Position numbers and translations under genes: made by a program. 64,000 nt of DNA from contig DBXY01000010.1 in assembly GCA_002309765.1 (NCBI GenBank), positions 1-64,000 on the forward strand, given 5' to 3'. A model generated the notes under the pieces. The model was not told where the DNA came from and made no database searches. It saw only the letters and a list, made by a program, of their open reading frames with translations. Source of the DNA: Verrucomicrobia bacterium UBA1200 (GTDB lineage Bacteria > Verrucomicrobiota > Kiritimatiellia > RFP12 > UBA1067). Of the stretch, positions 54,531 to 62,268 are shown piece after piece. Position 1 is the first letter of the stretch. Each line of letters opens with the position of its first letter.

Positions 54531-56289
54531 AGCGACCCTCCTGCTTCTCCGGATCGAATATGGACGGATCCAGCTCAAGACCGCGGCTCTTGAGATGCTC
54601 AAAGAACGTCGGCATTGAGCCGGTCGGCATAAACCGCCCCTGCACCTTGCCGTTTTCGCTAATCCCGCTCTGCCGGAATTCAAACAGATCCTGCATCACA
54701 ATCTGCTGGCCTTCCAGGCCAACGACTTCCGAAATGCAGCACACTTTACGCGACCCGTCGCTCATGCGCGATTCGTGCACAATTATATCCACCGCCGAGG
54801 CGATCTGCTCGCGGATGGCGCGCGAAGGCAACTCGATGCCGGACATAAGAACCATCGTCTCCAAACGCGAAATAACATCGCGCGGCGAGTTGGCGTGTAC
54901 CGTGGTCAGCGATCCGTCATGGCCGGTGTTCATCGCCTGCAACATATCCAGCGATTCTCCGCCGCGGCACTCGCCAACTATAATCCGGTCGGGGCGCATA
55001 CGCAACGAATTTCGCACCAAATCGCGAATGGTTATCGCGCCGCGACCTTCGATGTTGGGCGGCCTGGCCTCCAGCCGCACCACGTGCGGCTGCACCAACC
55101 GCAGTTCCGCCGCGTCCTCAATGGTTACGATACGGTCGGTGGGCGGAATAAATCCGCTCAACACGTTAAGCAGCGTAGTCTTACCGGAACCGGTACCGCC
55201 GGCGACCACAATGTTTTTGCGCATTAAAACGCAAATCCGCAGGAAGTTCGCCGCATCGTATGTCCAGGTACCGAAATTAACCATATCCTCGGCGGTCAAC
55301 GCCCGCTTGGCGAATTTACGGATGGTGATGCACGGACCAATCAGCGACAACGGCGCGATAATCGCGTTGACACGTGAACCGTCAGAAAGTCGGGCGTCAA
55401 CGTAAGGCTGACTTTCGTCAATCCGCCGCCCCAACGGCGAAACAATCCGTTCAATCACCGCCAACACCGATTCGTCGTCAATGAAGGTCTGGTCGGTCAA
55501 CTCCAGCTTTCCGTTACGCTCGACATAAACCTGCTGCGGACCGTTAACCATAATTTCGGTGATTGATTCGTCGGCGATGAAATCCTCCAACGGACCCAGC
55601 CGCATCGCTTCATCGTAAATCTCTTTTTCCAATCGGTTCGGGTCAATCGACTCCGGAAGCTTGTGGTTGCGCCGGACTTCGCTGATAATCGACCGGATGG
55701 TGTCGCGGACTTTGGATTGCATCTCCTCCGTGCCGACCCGCGCCGCGGTCATCCGCTTCAAATCCAACCGCTGCAACAGTTCGCCGTGGATTTGATTCTT
55801 GATTTCCCGGCGCAGCGCGACCATCGGATCGGTCGCCGCCTTGGCCGGAACGGGATCGGGCGTCAATTGCGGACGAGCCGCGCTCTGGTGTTCAGCGGAC
55901 GGCAAAGCGGTTTCTGGCTCACCGTCATCTTCCGTTTCCCGCGCATCGCCGTATGCGGATGCCGAAACATCCTGCGGTTCAGGCGAGACTGCGGCACCAA
56001 GCCCGGCAACGCGCATCAGGCACGACCCGACACCGATTACCGAATCCGGACGCACCGGGACCGTTTCCTGAATCGGGACACCGTTAACGGTGGTGCCATT
56101 GCTCGACCCCAGATCTTCAATCGTCGCCCCGGCATCGCGCAACGTCAGCAAAGCATGCCGGTCGCTGACGCCGGGATCGCGCAAACGGATCTTGCACGCC
56201 GGGCCGCGGCCGATGGTATAGATACCGCAAGGCAATTCGTAACTGTTGGCGGGCTGGCCGGGATAAGCGATATTCAAAGAGTATTTCAT
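54520..56289 (-). CDS. tadA: Tad/Cpa pilus ATPase (CpaF/TadA) with N-terminal FHA domain
   Basis: 589 residues. Residues about 1-95 are a forkhead-associated domain ('GIYTIGRGPACKIRLRD', 'VSDRHALLTL', 'IEDLGSSNGTTVNG'), which binds phosphothreonine. After a Pro/Ala-rich linker (95-165) comes a T2SS-E/CpaF ATPase: 'SITEIMVNGPQQVYVE', Walker A 'VVAGGTGSGKTTLLNVL' (about 362-372), Asp box 'DRIVTIEDAAEL', Walker B 'RPDRIIVGECRGGE' and His box 'GHDGSLTTVHANSP'. It powers assembly of a Flp-type pilus or secretion at the membrane. The FHA fusion suggests control by Ser/Thr phosphorylation. It starts 3 bases after the CpaB stop. Confidence 0.9.
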   Translation of the reverse strand: MKYSLNIAYPGQPANSYELPCGIYTIGRGPACKIRLRDPGVSDRHALLTLRDAGATIEDLGSSNGTTVNGVPIQETVPVRPDSVIGVGSCLMRVAGLGAAVSPEPQDVSASAYGDARETEDDGEPETALPSAEHQSAARPQLTPDPVPAKAATDPMVALRREIKNQIHGELLQRLDLKRMTAARVGTEEMQSKVRDTIRSIISEVRRNHKLPESIDPNRLEKEIYDEAMRLGPLEDFIADESITEIMVNGPQQVYVERNGKLELTDQTFIDDESVLAVIERIVSPLGRRIDESQPYVDARLSDGSRVNAIIAPLSLIGPCITIRKFAKRALTAEDMVNFGTWTYDAANFLRICVLMRKNIVVAGGTGSGKTTLLNVLSGFIPPTDRIVTIEDAAELRLVQPHVVRLEARPPNIEGRGAITIRDLVRNSLRMRPDRIIVGECRGGESLDMLQAMNTGHDGSLTTVHANSPRDVISRLETMVLMSGIELPSRAIREQIASAVDIIVHESRMSDGSRKVCCISEVVGLEGQQIVMQDLFEFRQSGISENGKVQGRFMPTGSMPTFFEHLKSRGLELDPSIFDPEKQEGRYGS

Positions 56290-56292
56290 CGG

Positions 56293-57102
56293 CTACTTCC
56301 GAAGCAGGTTTTTCTGGCGCTGCGCGTTAAGCGTCTCGATCTCGTCCTGGATCATTTGGAAATCCACTCTGGGCAGTTTCTCTTCGTAATAAATGTCATC
56401 CGGGTTGCGCAACGCCAAGGAAATGCGGCCCTTGATCTGTTCGGCGAAAACCAGCATCTCCGCCTCGCGGGGCGAAACCTCAAGCGTCACCATGTTGTAG
56501 GAGGCGTTTGAACGGTTGCCGGACATGGGCAAGGTTTTGGCAGTCTCCCGCCCGGTCGCCAGCACCAAAACGTTCTGCATCATGGTCAACGTTACCAGCT
56601 CCATCTCGCCCTGAACCGTCTTGGACGGAAAAGAAAACGTGCCAAGCACGTCCACATGGTCGTTGGGTTTGACCATTCCGCTAACCGAACCAGAACCGCT
56701 GACATTGACCGACAACGCCCGCATCCGGGACTTCACGTCCCGCGCCAGCCCGGAACTGTTGGGGTCTCCGCCCTCCACATCCGCCCAAAAAATCGCGGAA
56801 CCTTCCTTGACGCCGCGAATGGTTTTACGTCCCACGAGCATCATCACATCTTCGGCTTTAACGGTGTGTCCCTCATAGCCGTCCTTAATCATTTTGATGC
56901 CGCCGATGTCTTGCAGCGTCAACACCGTGCCAGACGGCAGGTCACGCTTGGCGGCCACCACATCGTACTTCACATGCTTGGCGTCAAAATCGCGCTTCCA
57001 TTTCGCCACCTCGTCATCCTTTGCGCTCAAGTAGGAATGGGTGATAAACGCGGCCAGCAACCCGATCGCCACCGAAACAATCAAAATCAATTTCTGCTTC
57101 AT
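56293..57102 (-). CDS. cpaB: Flp pilus assembly protein CpaB/RcpC
   Basis: 269 residues with one N-terminal membrane segment (LILIVSVAIGLLAAFITHSY). A SAF domain follows ('VVAAKRDLPSGTVLTLQDI', 'LVGRKTIRGVKEGSAI'), then the RcpC/CpaB core ('ALSVNVSGSGSVSGMVKPND', 'VDVLGTF'; 'MVTLEVSPREAEMLVFA'). It is the periplasmic protein that stabilises the pilus secretin. AGGAG precedes the ATG by 9 bases. It lies between a hypothetical exported protein and the FHA-ATPase. No secretin (CpaC/RcpA) gene is seen. Confidence 0.85.
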   Translation of the reverse strand: MKQKLILIVSVAIGLLAAFITHSYLSAKDDEVAKWKRDFDAKHVKYDVVAAKRDLPSGTVLTLQDIGGIKMIKDGYEGHTVKAEDVMMLVGRKTIRGVKEGSAIFWADVEGGDPNSSGLARDVKSRMRALSVNVSGSGSVSGMVKPNDHVDVLGTFSFPSKTVQGEMELVTLTMMQNVLVLATGRETAKTLPMSGNRSNASYNMVTLEVSPREAEMLVFAEQIKGRISLALRNPDDIYYEEKLPRVDFQMIQDEIETLNAQRQKNLLRK

Positions 57103-57133
57103 CCGTAACAGCTCCTTTCATCATCCAACAAAG

Positions 57134-57820
57134 TCAATTCGCACCTTCGCGATGCAACAGCCCCATCACGGTGCGTCCGTTTCTCCCATCGGCAAATGCC
57201 GATATTATGCACTGTTTTTTGCCCGAAGTAAAGATTGCGCACCCGTTGTTTACCGGTGAGGCGGCTTTCCAGCCGGAGGCAACCAGTTCATTGGCGGCCT
57301 GCGCCAACGCCGAGGCCTGCGGTTCGGCGCACTCGGTGCTGACAAACGAACAGCGAGTCTGTTCGCATCTGGCGGAAAAACGCAATTCGCCGGGCAACAC
57401 CTGCGGCACCCGATCCGGCCACGACGGGGTGCCGGTCTCGCCGCCCAAGCCCTCAACCGCCACGGCAGAGCAACGGTCAGACCCATCGGGCGACGGCAAC
57501 ACCAACACCATCTCCCGCCGTCCGTTCTGCTCGCGACTCAGCATAACCGCCCCGCTTGCGGGCTGCGGCGGGGACAGTTTCAATTTGGCGGCCACCCGTT
57601 CGGACAAATCCCGGACCGAAGTCCCAACAAAACTGAACACGGTCAACGATCCGTCAACACCGTTAACGTTCACCTCCGTGGCGTAGGTTTTGTTGCCGCC
57701 CAAGCCCTTCAATACCGAAGACGCGGTGGCGGGGATACGCCAAAAAAAGTCCGCCCTGGCCGCCAGAGCCGCCACCAGCAGAATAATCGCCCACCGCCAT
57801 CTCAACCGCTTCGTCTTCAC
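57134..57820 (-). CDS. exported hypothetical protein in the Tad block
   Basis: 228 residues from a GTG at 57820; this overlaps the stop of the TadE-like gene as GTGA and gives a basic, hydrophobic signal segment (MKTKRLRWRWAIILLVAALA). The open frame to 57847 starts with TTG and is less likely. Repeated pairs of Cys ('CEQTRCSFVSTECAEP') in the C-terminal half suggest disulfide bonds in the periplasm. It matches no family I know. Position between TadE-like and CpaB suggests a role in pilus assembly or adhesion. Confidence 0.65.
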   Translation of the reverse strand: MKTKRLRWRWAIILLVAALAARADFFWRIPATASSVLKGLGGNKTYATEVNVNGVDGSLTVFSFVGTSVRDLSERVAAKLKLSPPQPASGAVMLSREQNGRREMVLVLPSPDGSDRCSAVAVEGLGGETGTPSWPDRVPQVLPGELRFSARCEQTRCSFVSTECAEPQASALAQAANELVASGWKAASPVNNGCAIFTSGKKQCIISAFADGRNGRTVMGLLHREGAN

Positions 57821-58356
57821 AGCAAACCGCCCATCAGAGGCATCCAAACCTCTTCTTTGATTTTAACCGACTCCTTGCCGTACACCGTATCGCGAATCAC
57901 CGGCTCTACCGGCACATCTAGCGTCTCGTCGGTATGCACCCCGGTCAACAGCCCGCCCATGCCGCCGTTCTCGCGCAAGACGGACATGGAGACGGCCAAC
58001 CGCGTGTTTGGCGACACATACGACCAGTCGGAATCGTTGTGCCCCGCCGTGGAACAGGAGGTAAGCGTAGAGATGGAAGCGGCCAACCCCACCCCGCTTT
58101 TTTGTTTCTTGTCGTCCGCAGTGTAGGCAATGTTGTCCTGCCCCTCCTGCCAGTCTTTGATATACTCCGGGGTATCGGCCAGCGCGGCGGCGGACATGGC
58201 CTTCTCTCCCGCCGTGCCGCGAATCACGGAATGCAAAAACAGCGAGGACCACACCATCTTGTTGATGTGTAGGATCCCGGTAATAACCAACAGCAGCAGC
58301 AACACTGCCACCATTAGTTCAATCATCGCCTGTCCATCGCACCCGCGCCGCAACAT
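57817..58356 (-). CDS. TadE-like pseudopilin
   Basis: 179 residues. 'CDGQAMIELMVAVLLLLLVI' near the N-terminus is the TadE signature: a Gly, then a Glu five residues later and a long hydrophobic stretch, cut by a prepilin peptidase. The rest is soluble and variable. AAAGGA precedes the ATG by 7 bases. It lies 11 bases after nadA and overlaps the next gene by 4. TadE and TadF are minor pilins of the Flp pilus; no major Flp pilin gene is seen in the window. Confidence 0.75.
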   Translation of the reverse strand: MLRRGCDGQAMIELMVAVLLLLLVITGILHINKMVWSSLFLHSVIRGTAGEKAMSAAALADTPEYIKDWQEGQDNIAYTADDKKQKSGVGLAASISTLTSCSTAGHNDSDWSYVSPNTRLAVSMSVLRENGGMGGLLTGVHTDETLDVPVEPVIRDTVYGKESVKIKEEVWMPLMGGLL

Positions 58357-58367
58357 CTCGCCGTCCT

Positions 58368-59267
58368 TTAAGCTATCGCCAGCATCGCGTCAATCGCGCG
58401 TTTCGCCCGCACCGCAATCTCTTCCGGCACCACCACCCGGGTCTGCATCTCGCGCAGACTGTTCAACACATTATCCAGAGAAATCTTTTTCATGTTCGGA
58501 CAAATCGTCCGCTCGTCCAACGGGTAAAAGCGCTTGGTCGGGTTCTCCTGTTGAAGACGGAACATGATGCCGGTTTCGGTGCCGACGATAAACTCCTGAA
58601 TATCCTGCGATTTGACCCATCTGCACATTCCGCCGGTTGACAGTACCTGGTCGGCGGCATCGCGGAGTGGTTTCGCGCACTCGGGATGCACCATAACCGG
58701 AGCGCCGGGATGCGCGGCACGCGCCGATTCCACCAGCTTAGCTGTAAGTCGAGCATGGGTGGGGCAATATCCCGGCCACAGCACGAACTGTTTGCCCATT
58801 TGCTCCGAGGTGTAAGAACCCAAATGCCGGTCCGGCACAAAGATTATTTCGTGATCTTTAAACGCCTCGGCAACCTTAAGCGCGTTGGCCGAGGTCACGC
58901 AACAATCGCACTCGGCCTTGACTTCGGCGGTACTGTTCACATAACACAACACCTTGGCGCCGGGATGCTGACGTTTCAACTCCCGCACCTGTTCGCCGTT
59001 AATCATGTCCGCCATCGGGCAGCCGGCGCTCGGGTCCGGAATCAGCACCGTCTTGCCGGGATTGAGGATTGCCGCGGTTTCAGCCATGAAATATACGCCG
59101 CAAAACACCACCACTTCCGCATCGATGTTGGTGGCCTTACGCGCCAACTCCAGCGAATCCCCGGTAAAATCGGCTATCGCCTGCACCTCGCCCACCTGGT
59201 AATTGTGGGCAAGGATAACCGCGTTACGCTCTTTGCGGAGTTTCTGGATCTCTTCCTGAATCGTCAT
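58368..59267 (-). CDS. nadA: quinolinate synthase NadA
   Basis: 299 residues, typical of the short NadA form. It condenses iminoaspartate with dihydroxyacetone phosphate to quinolinate, the first part of NAD synthesis. The three [4Fe-4S] cysteines are C83 ('PSAGCPMADM'), C168 ('WPGYCPTHA') and C256 ('RTICPNMKK'). 'AVILAHNYQVGEVQAIADF' and 'FVPDRHLGSY' are conserved. No nadB or nadC is seen nearby. It is within the long minus-strand run, after a sugar kinase and before the Tad block. Confidence 0.95.
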   Translation of the reverse strand: MTIQEEIQKLRKERNAVILAHNYQVGEVQAIADFTGDSLELARKATNIDAEVVVFCGVYFMAETAAILNPGKTVLIPDPSAGCPMADMINGEQVRELKRQHPGAKVLCYVNSTAEVKAECDCCVTSANALKVAEAFKDHEIIFVPDRHLGSYTSEQMGKQFVLWPGYCPTHARLTAKLVESARAAHPGAPVMVHPECAKPLRDAADQVLSTGGMCRWVKSQDIQEFIVGTETGIMFRLQQENPTKRFYPLDERTICPNMKKISLDNVLNSLREMQTRVVVPEEIAVRAKRAIDAMLAIA

Positions 59268-59287
59268 GACATTTCCAAATAACGGAG

Positions 59288-60361
59288 TTATCGCTGAACG
59301 CGGGCATTACCTTTCCAAATCGCCCAAACCTGATCCTCGTCCGCCGGCTGACCGTAGTCCGTGAGCAGGGTTGTGGCCAACGCGCCGCACGCCCAGCCGA
59401 ACTGGATCCACTTTTCGCGGGGCCAATCTTTGAGAATGGCGTAAAGCAACCCGCCCACAAAACCGTCGCCGCCGCCGATACGGTCCAACACCGTGATTTC
59501 ACGCGGCTCGACCAACTGCCACTCGCCCTCGGCGAACAGCAACGCTCCCCAAAGGTGGCGGTTGGTGTCCACCACCTGGCGCAAGGTAGTGCCGAACACC
59601 GAAGCGTTGGGATATCGCTTCCTTACGCATTCGATCATCCCCTTAAACCCGTCGATTTTGGCGCCGATACCCTCGCCGCCGGCTTCCGGTCCCTGCACCC
59701 CGAGGCACAACTGGAAATCTTCCTCGTTCCCAACCAGAATATCCGCCAGCCCGGCGATCTCCGAGAACACCTCGCTCAGTTCCGCCTCACGCCCTTTCCA
59801 GAAAGAGGCGCGGTAGTTAAGATCAAACGCGATTTTACTGCCGTTGCGTTTGGCGACCCTGGCGATTTCCAGACAGAACCGGCTGGTGTCGGGAGAAAGC
59901 GCCGCGATCAATCCGGAAAGATGCACCACCTGCACCCCTTCCGACGCGAAGATCCGCTCCAAATCGAAATCAGCCGCCTTAAGGGTTCTGCCGACTTCGC
60001 CGGAACGGTCATTCCAAACCCGCGGTCCGCGCGAACCGTAACCGCTGTCCGCAATATTAATCTGGTGGCGGTATCCCCAAGGTCCGCCCTGCTCGACTTC
60101 CGGCCCTTCATAGTCCATGTGGCGCGAGGCCAAATTGTCTTTGATCAGGCGAGAGATCGGGCTGCCCTTGACAAAGGCGGTCAACACTTTAACCGGTAGA
60201 CCAAGATAGGAAGCCACGCTGGCAACGTTGGTCTCGGCGCTGGTGGCCTGCATCTGGAACATACCGCCGCAATGCACGGGTTGCCCGTTGACCGGCGTTA
60301 TCCGCAATCCCATGCTCGTGGGAACCAGCAATGCGTATTTACAATCAGCTTTCAGTTTCAA
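59288..60361 (-). CDS. PfkB-family sugar kinase (2-keto-3-deoxygluconate kinase-like)
   Basis: 357 residues from a TTG at 60361, supported by AGGAG 7 bases before it; a GTG at 60385 would overlap the upstream gene's stop. The PfkB fold is shown by 'ATSAETNVASVASYLG' near the N-terminus and 'LDRIGGGDGFVGGLLYAI' near the C-terminus, with the catalytic Asp in 'GGGDGF'. 'IAFDLNYRASFWKGREAE' and 'ADILVGNEEDFQLCLG' resemble KDG kinases, which act on 2-keto-3-deoxygluconate from uronate breakdown. No KDPG aldolase or uronate gene is adjacent, so the substrate is inferred. It lies 17 bases after the dehydrogenase gene. Confidence 0.85.
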   Translation of the reverse strand: MKLKADCKYALLVPTSMGLRITPVNGQPVHCGGMFQMQATSAETNVASVASYLGLPVKVLTAFVKGSPISRLIKDNLASRHMDYEGPEVEQGGPWGYRHQINIADSGYGSRGPRVWNDRSGEVGRTLKAADFDLERIFASEGVQVVHLSGLIAALSPDTSRFCLEIARVAKRNGSKIAFDLNYRASFWKGREAELSEVFSEIAGLADILVGNEEDFQLCLGVQGPEAGGEGIGAKIDGFKGMIECVRKRYPNASVFGTTLRQVVDTNRHLWGALLFAEGEWQLVEPREITVLDRIGGGDGFVGGLLYAILKDWPREKWIQFGWACGALATTLLTDYGQPADEDQVWAIWKGNARVQR

Positions 60362-60378
60362 TCTGCGGCTCCTTTCTT

Positions 60379-61719
60379 CTAACACTCCCAGACTCCGCCC
60401 TTGCCGAACAACCGGTTCAGCAACTCAGGCACCAACCCCAACCGCGAAACCAGATCCAGCGAGAAATAACGGTTGCGCATGTAAGGGATTCCGGCGAAGG
60501 TGTCGCGGAAACGCTGGCGACTGATGCCGATCTGCTCCGGTTCGTAAGGGGCGCCAACCGCCTTCAGCGCCGAACGGATCTCGTCGAATCCCATGATCTG
60601 CGCCCGCATCTTGGCGGACAACTCCGGCCACATCCGTTTAATCGACTCCAGCTCTCCGCGCAACTGTTCCGGCGCCAAATACTTGCCGCGCATCTCGCTC
60701 ATCGCACGTTCAATATGCGCCGGGCGGTCGCCATACACTTGCGGGAAGGTGGCGGCCAATGACTCAAACGTCGGCCACCAACCTTTCACGCAGGCATCCA
60801 CATCCAAATTGGCGATATCCCGCGACAGGAGGAATTCTATCGTGGCGGTGGAAGCCAAAGTCCCGATTCCGACTTTGAATCCGTGCGAAACGTGCTTGCC
60901 GCCGTAACACAACCCCTCCATGTCCCAATAATGCGAGAACTGGTGCTCCGTTCCGGACGCCGGCCTCGACGACCCCATCGCCTGCATGGCGAAACCGCTC
61001 ATCACCAACCCCTCGCAAAGCTTTTCGGTTTCGGTGACATCTCCGGCCGCGCAAGCCGCCGGCTTTGACAGCGAATCGCGCAACGGTCCCTGCACAAACT
61101 TCCATGCCGCGTCATGAATCCGTTCCGAACCGATCGCGTCCGCCAAAATCCAATCCGCGCCGGCCGGCACTTTTGCCAGCAAATCGGCGTATCCGGCCGC
61201 CACCAGCTCCTTGGGGGCTTCCGCCGCCACCTTGCTGTCCACGATGCATCCCAACGGGGCGGGGCAACTCATCGTCTGCTTAATGCCGTCCTTGGTGATT
61301 GACGCGCCGTAAGAGGTATAGCCGTCCATCGATGCCGCCGTTCCAACCACCATGTAACGGCGACCCAGCCGGTGCGACACCAGTTTGCACAAGTCGTTAA
61401 TCACGCCCGAACCAACCGCCACCGCCACCGCGTCCACTTTGGCGAGCGCGGATTCCAACTGTTCGATATAACTCCATTCCGCAAACAATTCCGGGTCGGA
61501 AAAAACAAAAGCCGATTCGGTCGGCACCCCTGCAGAACGCAGTCTGGCATCGACCTCTTGTCCGGCCACCGCCCAAGTGTTGGTATCGGCCACCACCACC
61601 GCCCGCTGTTTTGGGAACAGCGAAACAAACATCTCCGCCGCCCGTGCGGTCGCGCCGGATCCAATGACACAGGCTTTAGTGTCGGTGGTCTTCGTCAAAG
61701 CTTCCTCGATCAACGTCAT
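60379..61719 (-). CDS. sn-glycerol-1-phosphate dehydrogenase-like (EgsA/AraM) enzyme
   Basis: 446 residues from the ATG at 61719, with GAGG 9 bases before it; the frame opens at a GTG at 61734. It has an iron-type alcohol dehydrogenase/DHQS-like fold. 'VAVGSGVINDLCKLVSHRLG' and 'VVGTAASMDGYTSYGASI' bind NAD(P). Zinc ligands are likely in 'AGYADLLAK', 'SGTEHQFSHYWD' and 'KHVSHGFKVGIG'. The closest named relatives reduce dihydroxyacetone phosphate to glycerol-1-phosphate. It leads the long minus-strand run. Whether it makes ether-lipid precursors or has another substrate cannot be told. Confidence 0.8.
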   Translation of the reverse strand: MTLIEEALTKTTDTKACVIGSGATARAAEMFVSLFPKQRAVVVADTNTWAVAGQEVDARLRSAGVPTESAFVFSDPELFAEWSYIEQLESALAKVDAVAVAVGSGVINDLCKLVSHRLGRRYMVVGTAASMDGYTSYGASITKDGIKQTMSCPAPLGCIVDSKVAAEAPKELVAAGYADLLAKVPAGADWILADAIGSERIHDAAWKFVQGPLRDSLSKPAACAAGDVTETEKLCEGLVMSGFAMQAMGSSRPASGTEHQFSHYWDMEGLCYGGKHVSHGFKVGIGTLASTATIEFLLSRDIANLDVDACVKGWWPTFESLAATFPQVYGDRPAHIERAMSEMRGKYLAPEQLRGELESIKRMWPELSAKMRAQIMGFDEIRSALKAVGAPYEPEQIGISRQRFRDTFAGIPYMRNRYFSLDLVSRLGLVPELLNRLFGKGGVWEC

Positions 61720-61754
61720 TGCTATGCACCTCACCTAGGATTTGAAATGCCATT

Positions 61755-61783
61755 ATGATACCCTAAATACGCGCAAAAATCAA
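61755..61783 (-). promoter_or_regulatory. promoter of the long minus-strand run
   Basis: Minus strand TTGATT (61783-61778), 17-base spacer, TATCAT (61760-61755), 36 bases before the dehydrogenase start. Confidence 0.65.
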
Positions 61784-61898
61784 CCATGCAATCCAAATCT
61801 GGGAAAAATATGTTTTTTACGCCAAACTCCCCAGCCGGAGCAAGGAAGGGGCGGAAAATCGCAGATGTTACTTTACACCGGTTCGGATTTTTTTGGGC

Positions 61899-61928
61899 TT
61901 GCCTTTTTATGCCGTAATAAGCTAAAAT
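61899..61928 (+). promoter_or_regulatory. promoter of the ferredoxin gene
   Basis: TTGCCT (61899-61904), 18-base spacer, TAAAAT (61923-61928), 75 bases before the ATG. Confidence 0.5.
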
Positions 61929-62002
61929 TCTTACCAATCAGAGCAAAGGAAGGTTGAAAAGGGTTTTCGCCGGTTTTTGCGCTGACACAAGGAGAACAAA
62001 CC

Positions 62003-62176
62003 ATGGCTTATAAAATCAATCAGGACCAGTGCGTTGGATGCGGTCTCTGCGCCAGCAACTGCCCGGTGGAAGCGATTGCCGCTGACGGCGACAAGTACAA
62101 AATCGATTCCGACAAGTGCGTTGACTGCGGAGCTTGCGCCGGCAACTGCCCGAGCGAAGCGATCGCTCCGGAATGA
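62003..62176 (+). CDS. 2[4Fe-4S] ferredoxin
   Basis: 57 residues, too short for a long-frame scan. AAGGAG lies 8 bases before the ATG. Two CxxCxxCxxxC clusters are present: 'QCVGCGLCASNCPVEAIA' and 'KCVDCGACAGNCPSEAIA', each followed by Pro, as in clostridial-type ferredoxins that carry low-potential electrons in anaerobes. The two halves are an internal duplication ('VEAIAADGDKYKIDSDKCVD' links them). It has its own promoter and a strong hairpin just after the stop, so it is a single-gene transcript. Redox partners are not in the window. Confidence 0.95.
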   Translation: MAYKINQDQCVGCGLCASNCPVEAIAADGDKYKIDSDKCVDCGACAGNCPSEAIAPE

Positions 62177-62191
62177 TCAGCCTGAAACGCG

Positions 62192-62219
62192 ATGCCCTGG
62201 CCTCGAACGGCCGGGGCAT
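62192..62219 (+). terminator. hairpin after the ferredoxin gene
   Basis: ATGCCCTGGCC (62192-62202) pairs with GGCCGGGGCAT (62209-62219) with one G-T pair; loop TCGAAC. Followed by TAAGTTAT, a weak T-run, 15 bases after the stop codon. Confidence 0.7.
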
Positions 62220-62268
62220 TAAGTTATAAGCCACGCCTTCTCAACGTTATTTTTATTGGAGACACGCC

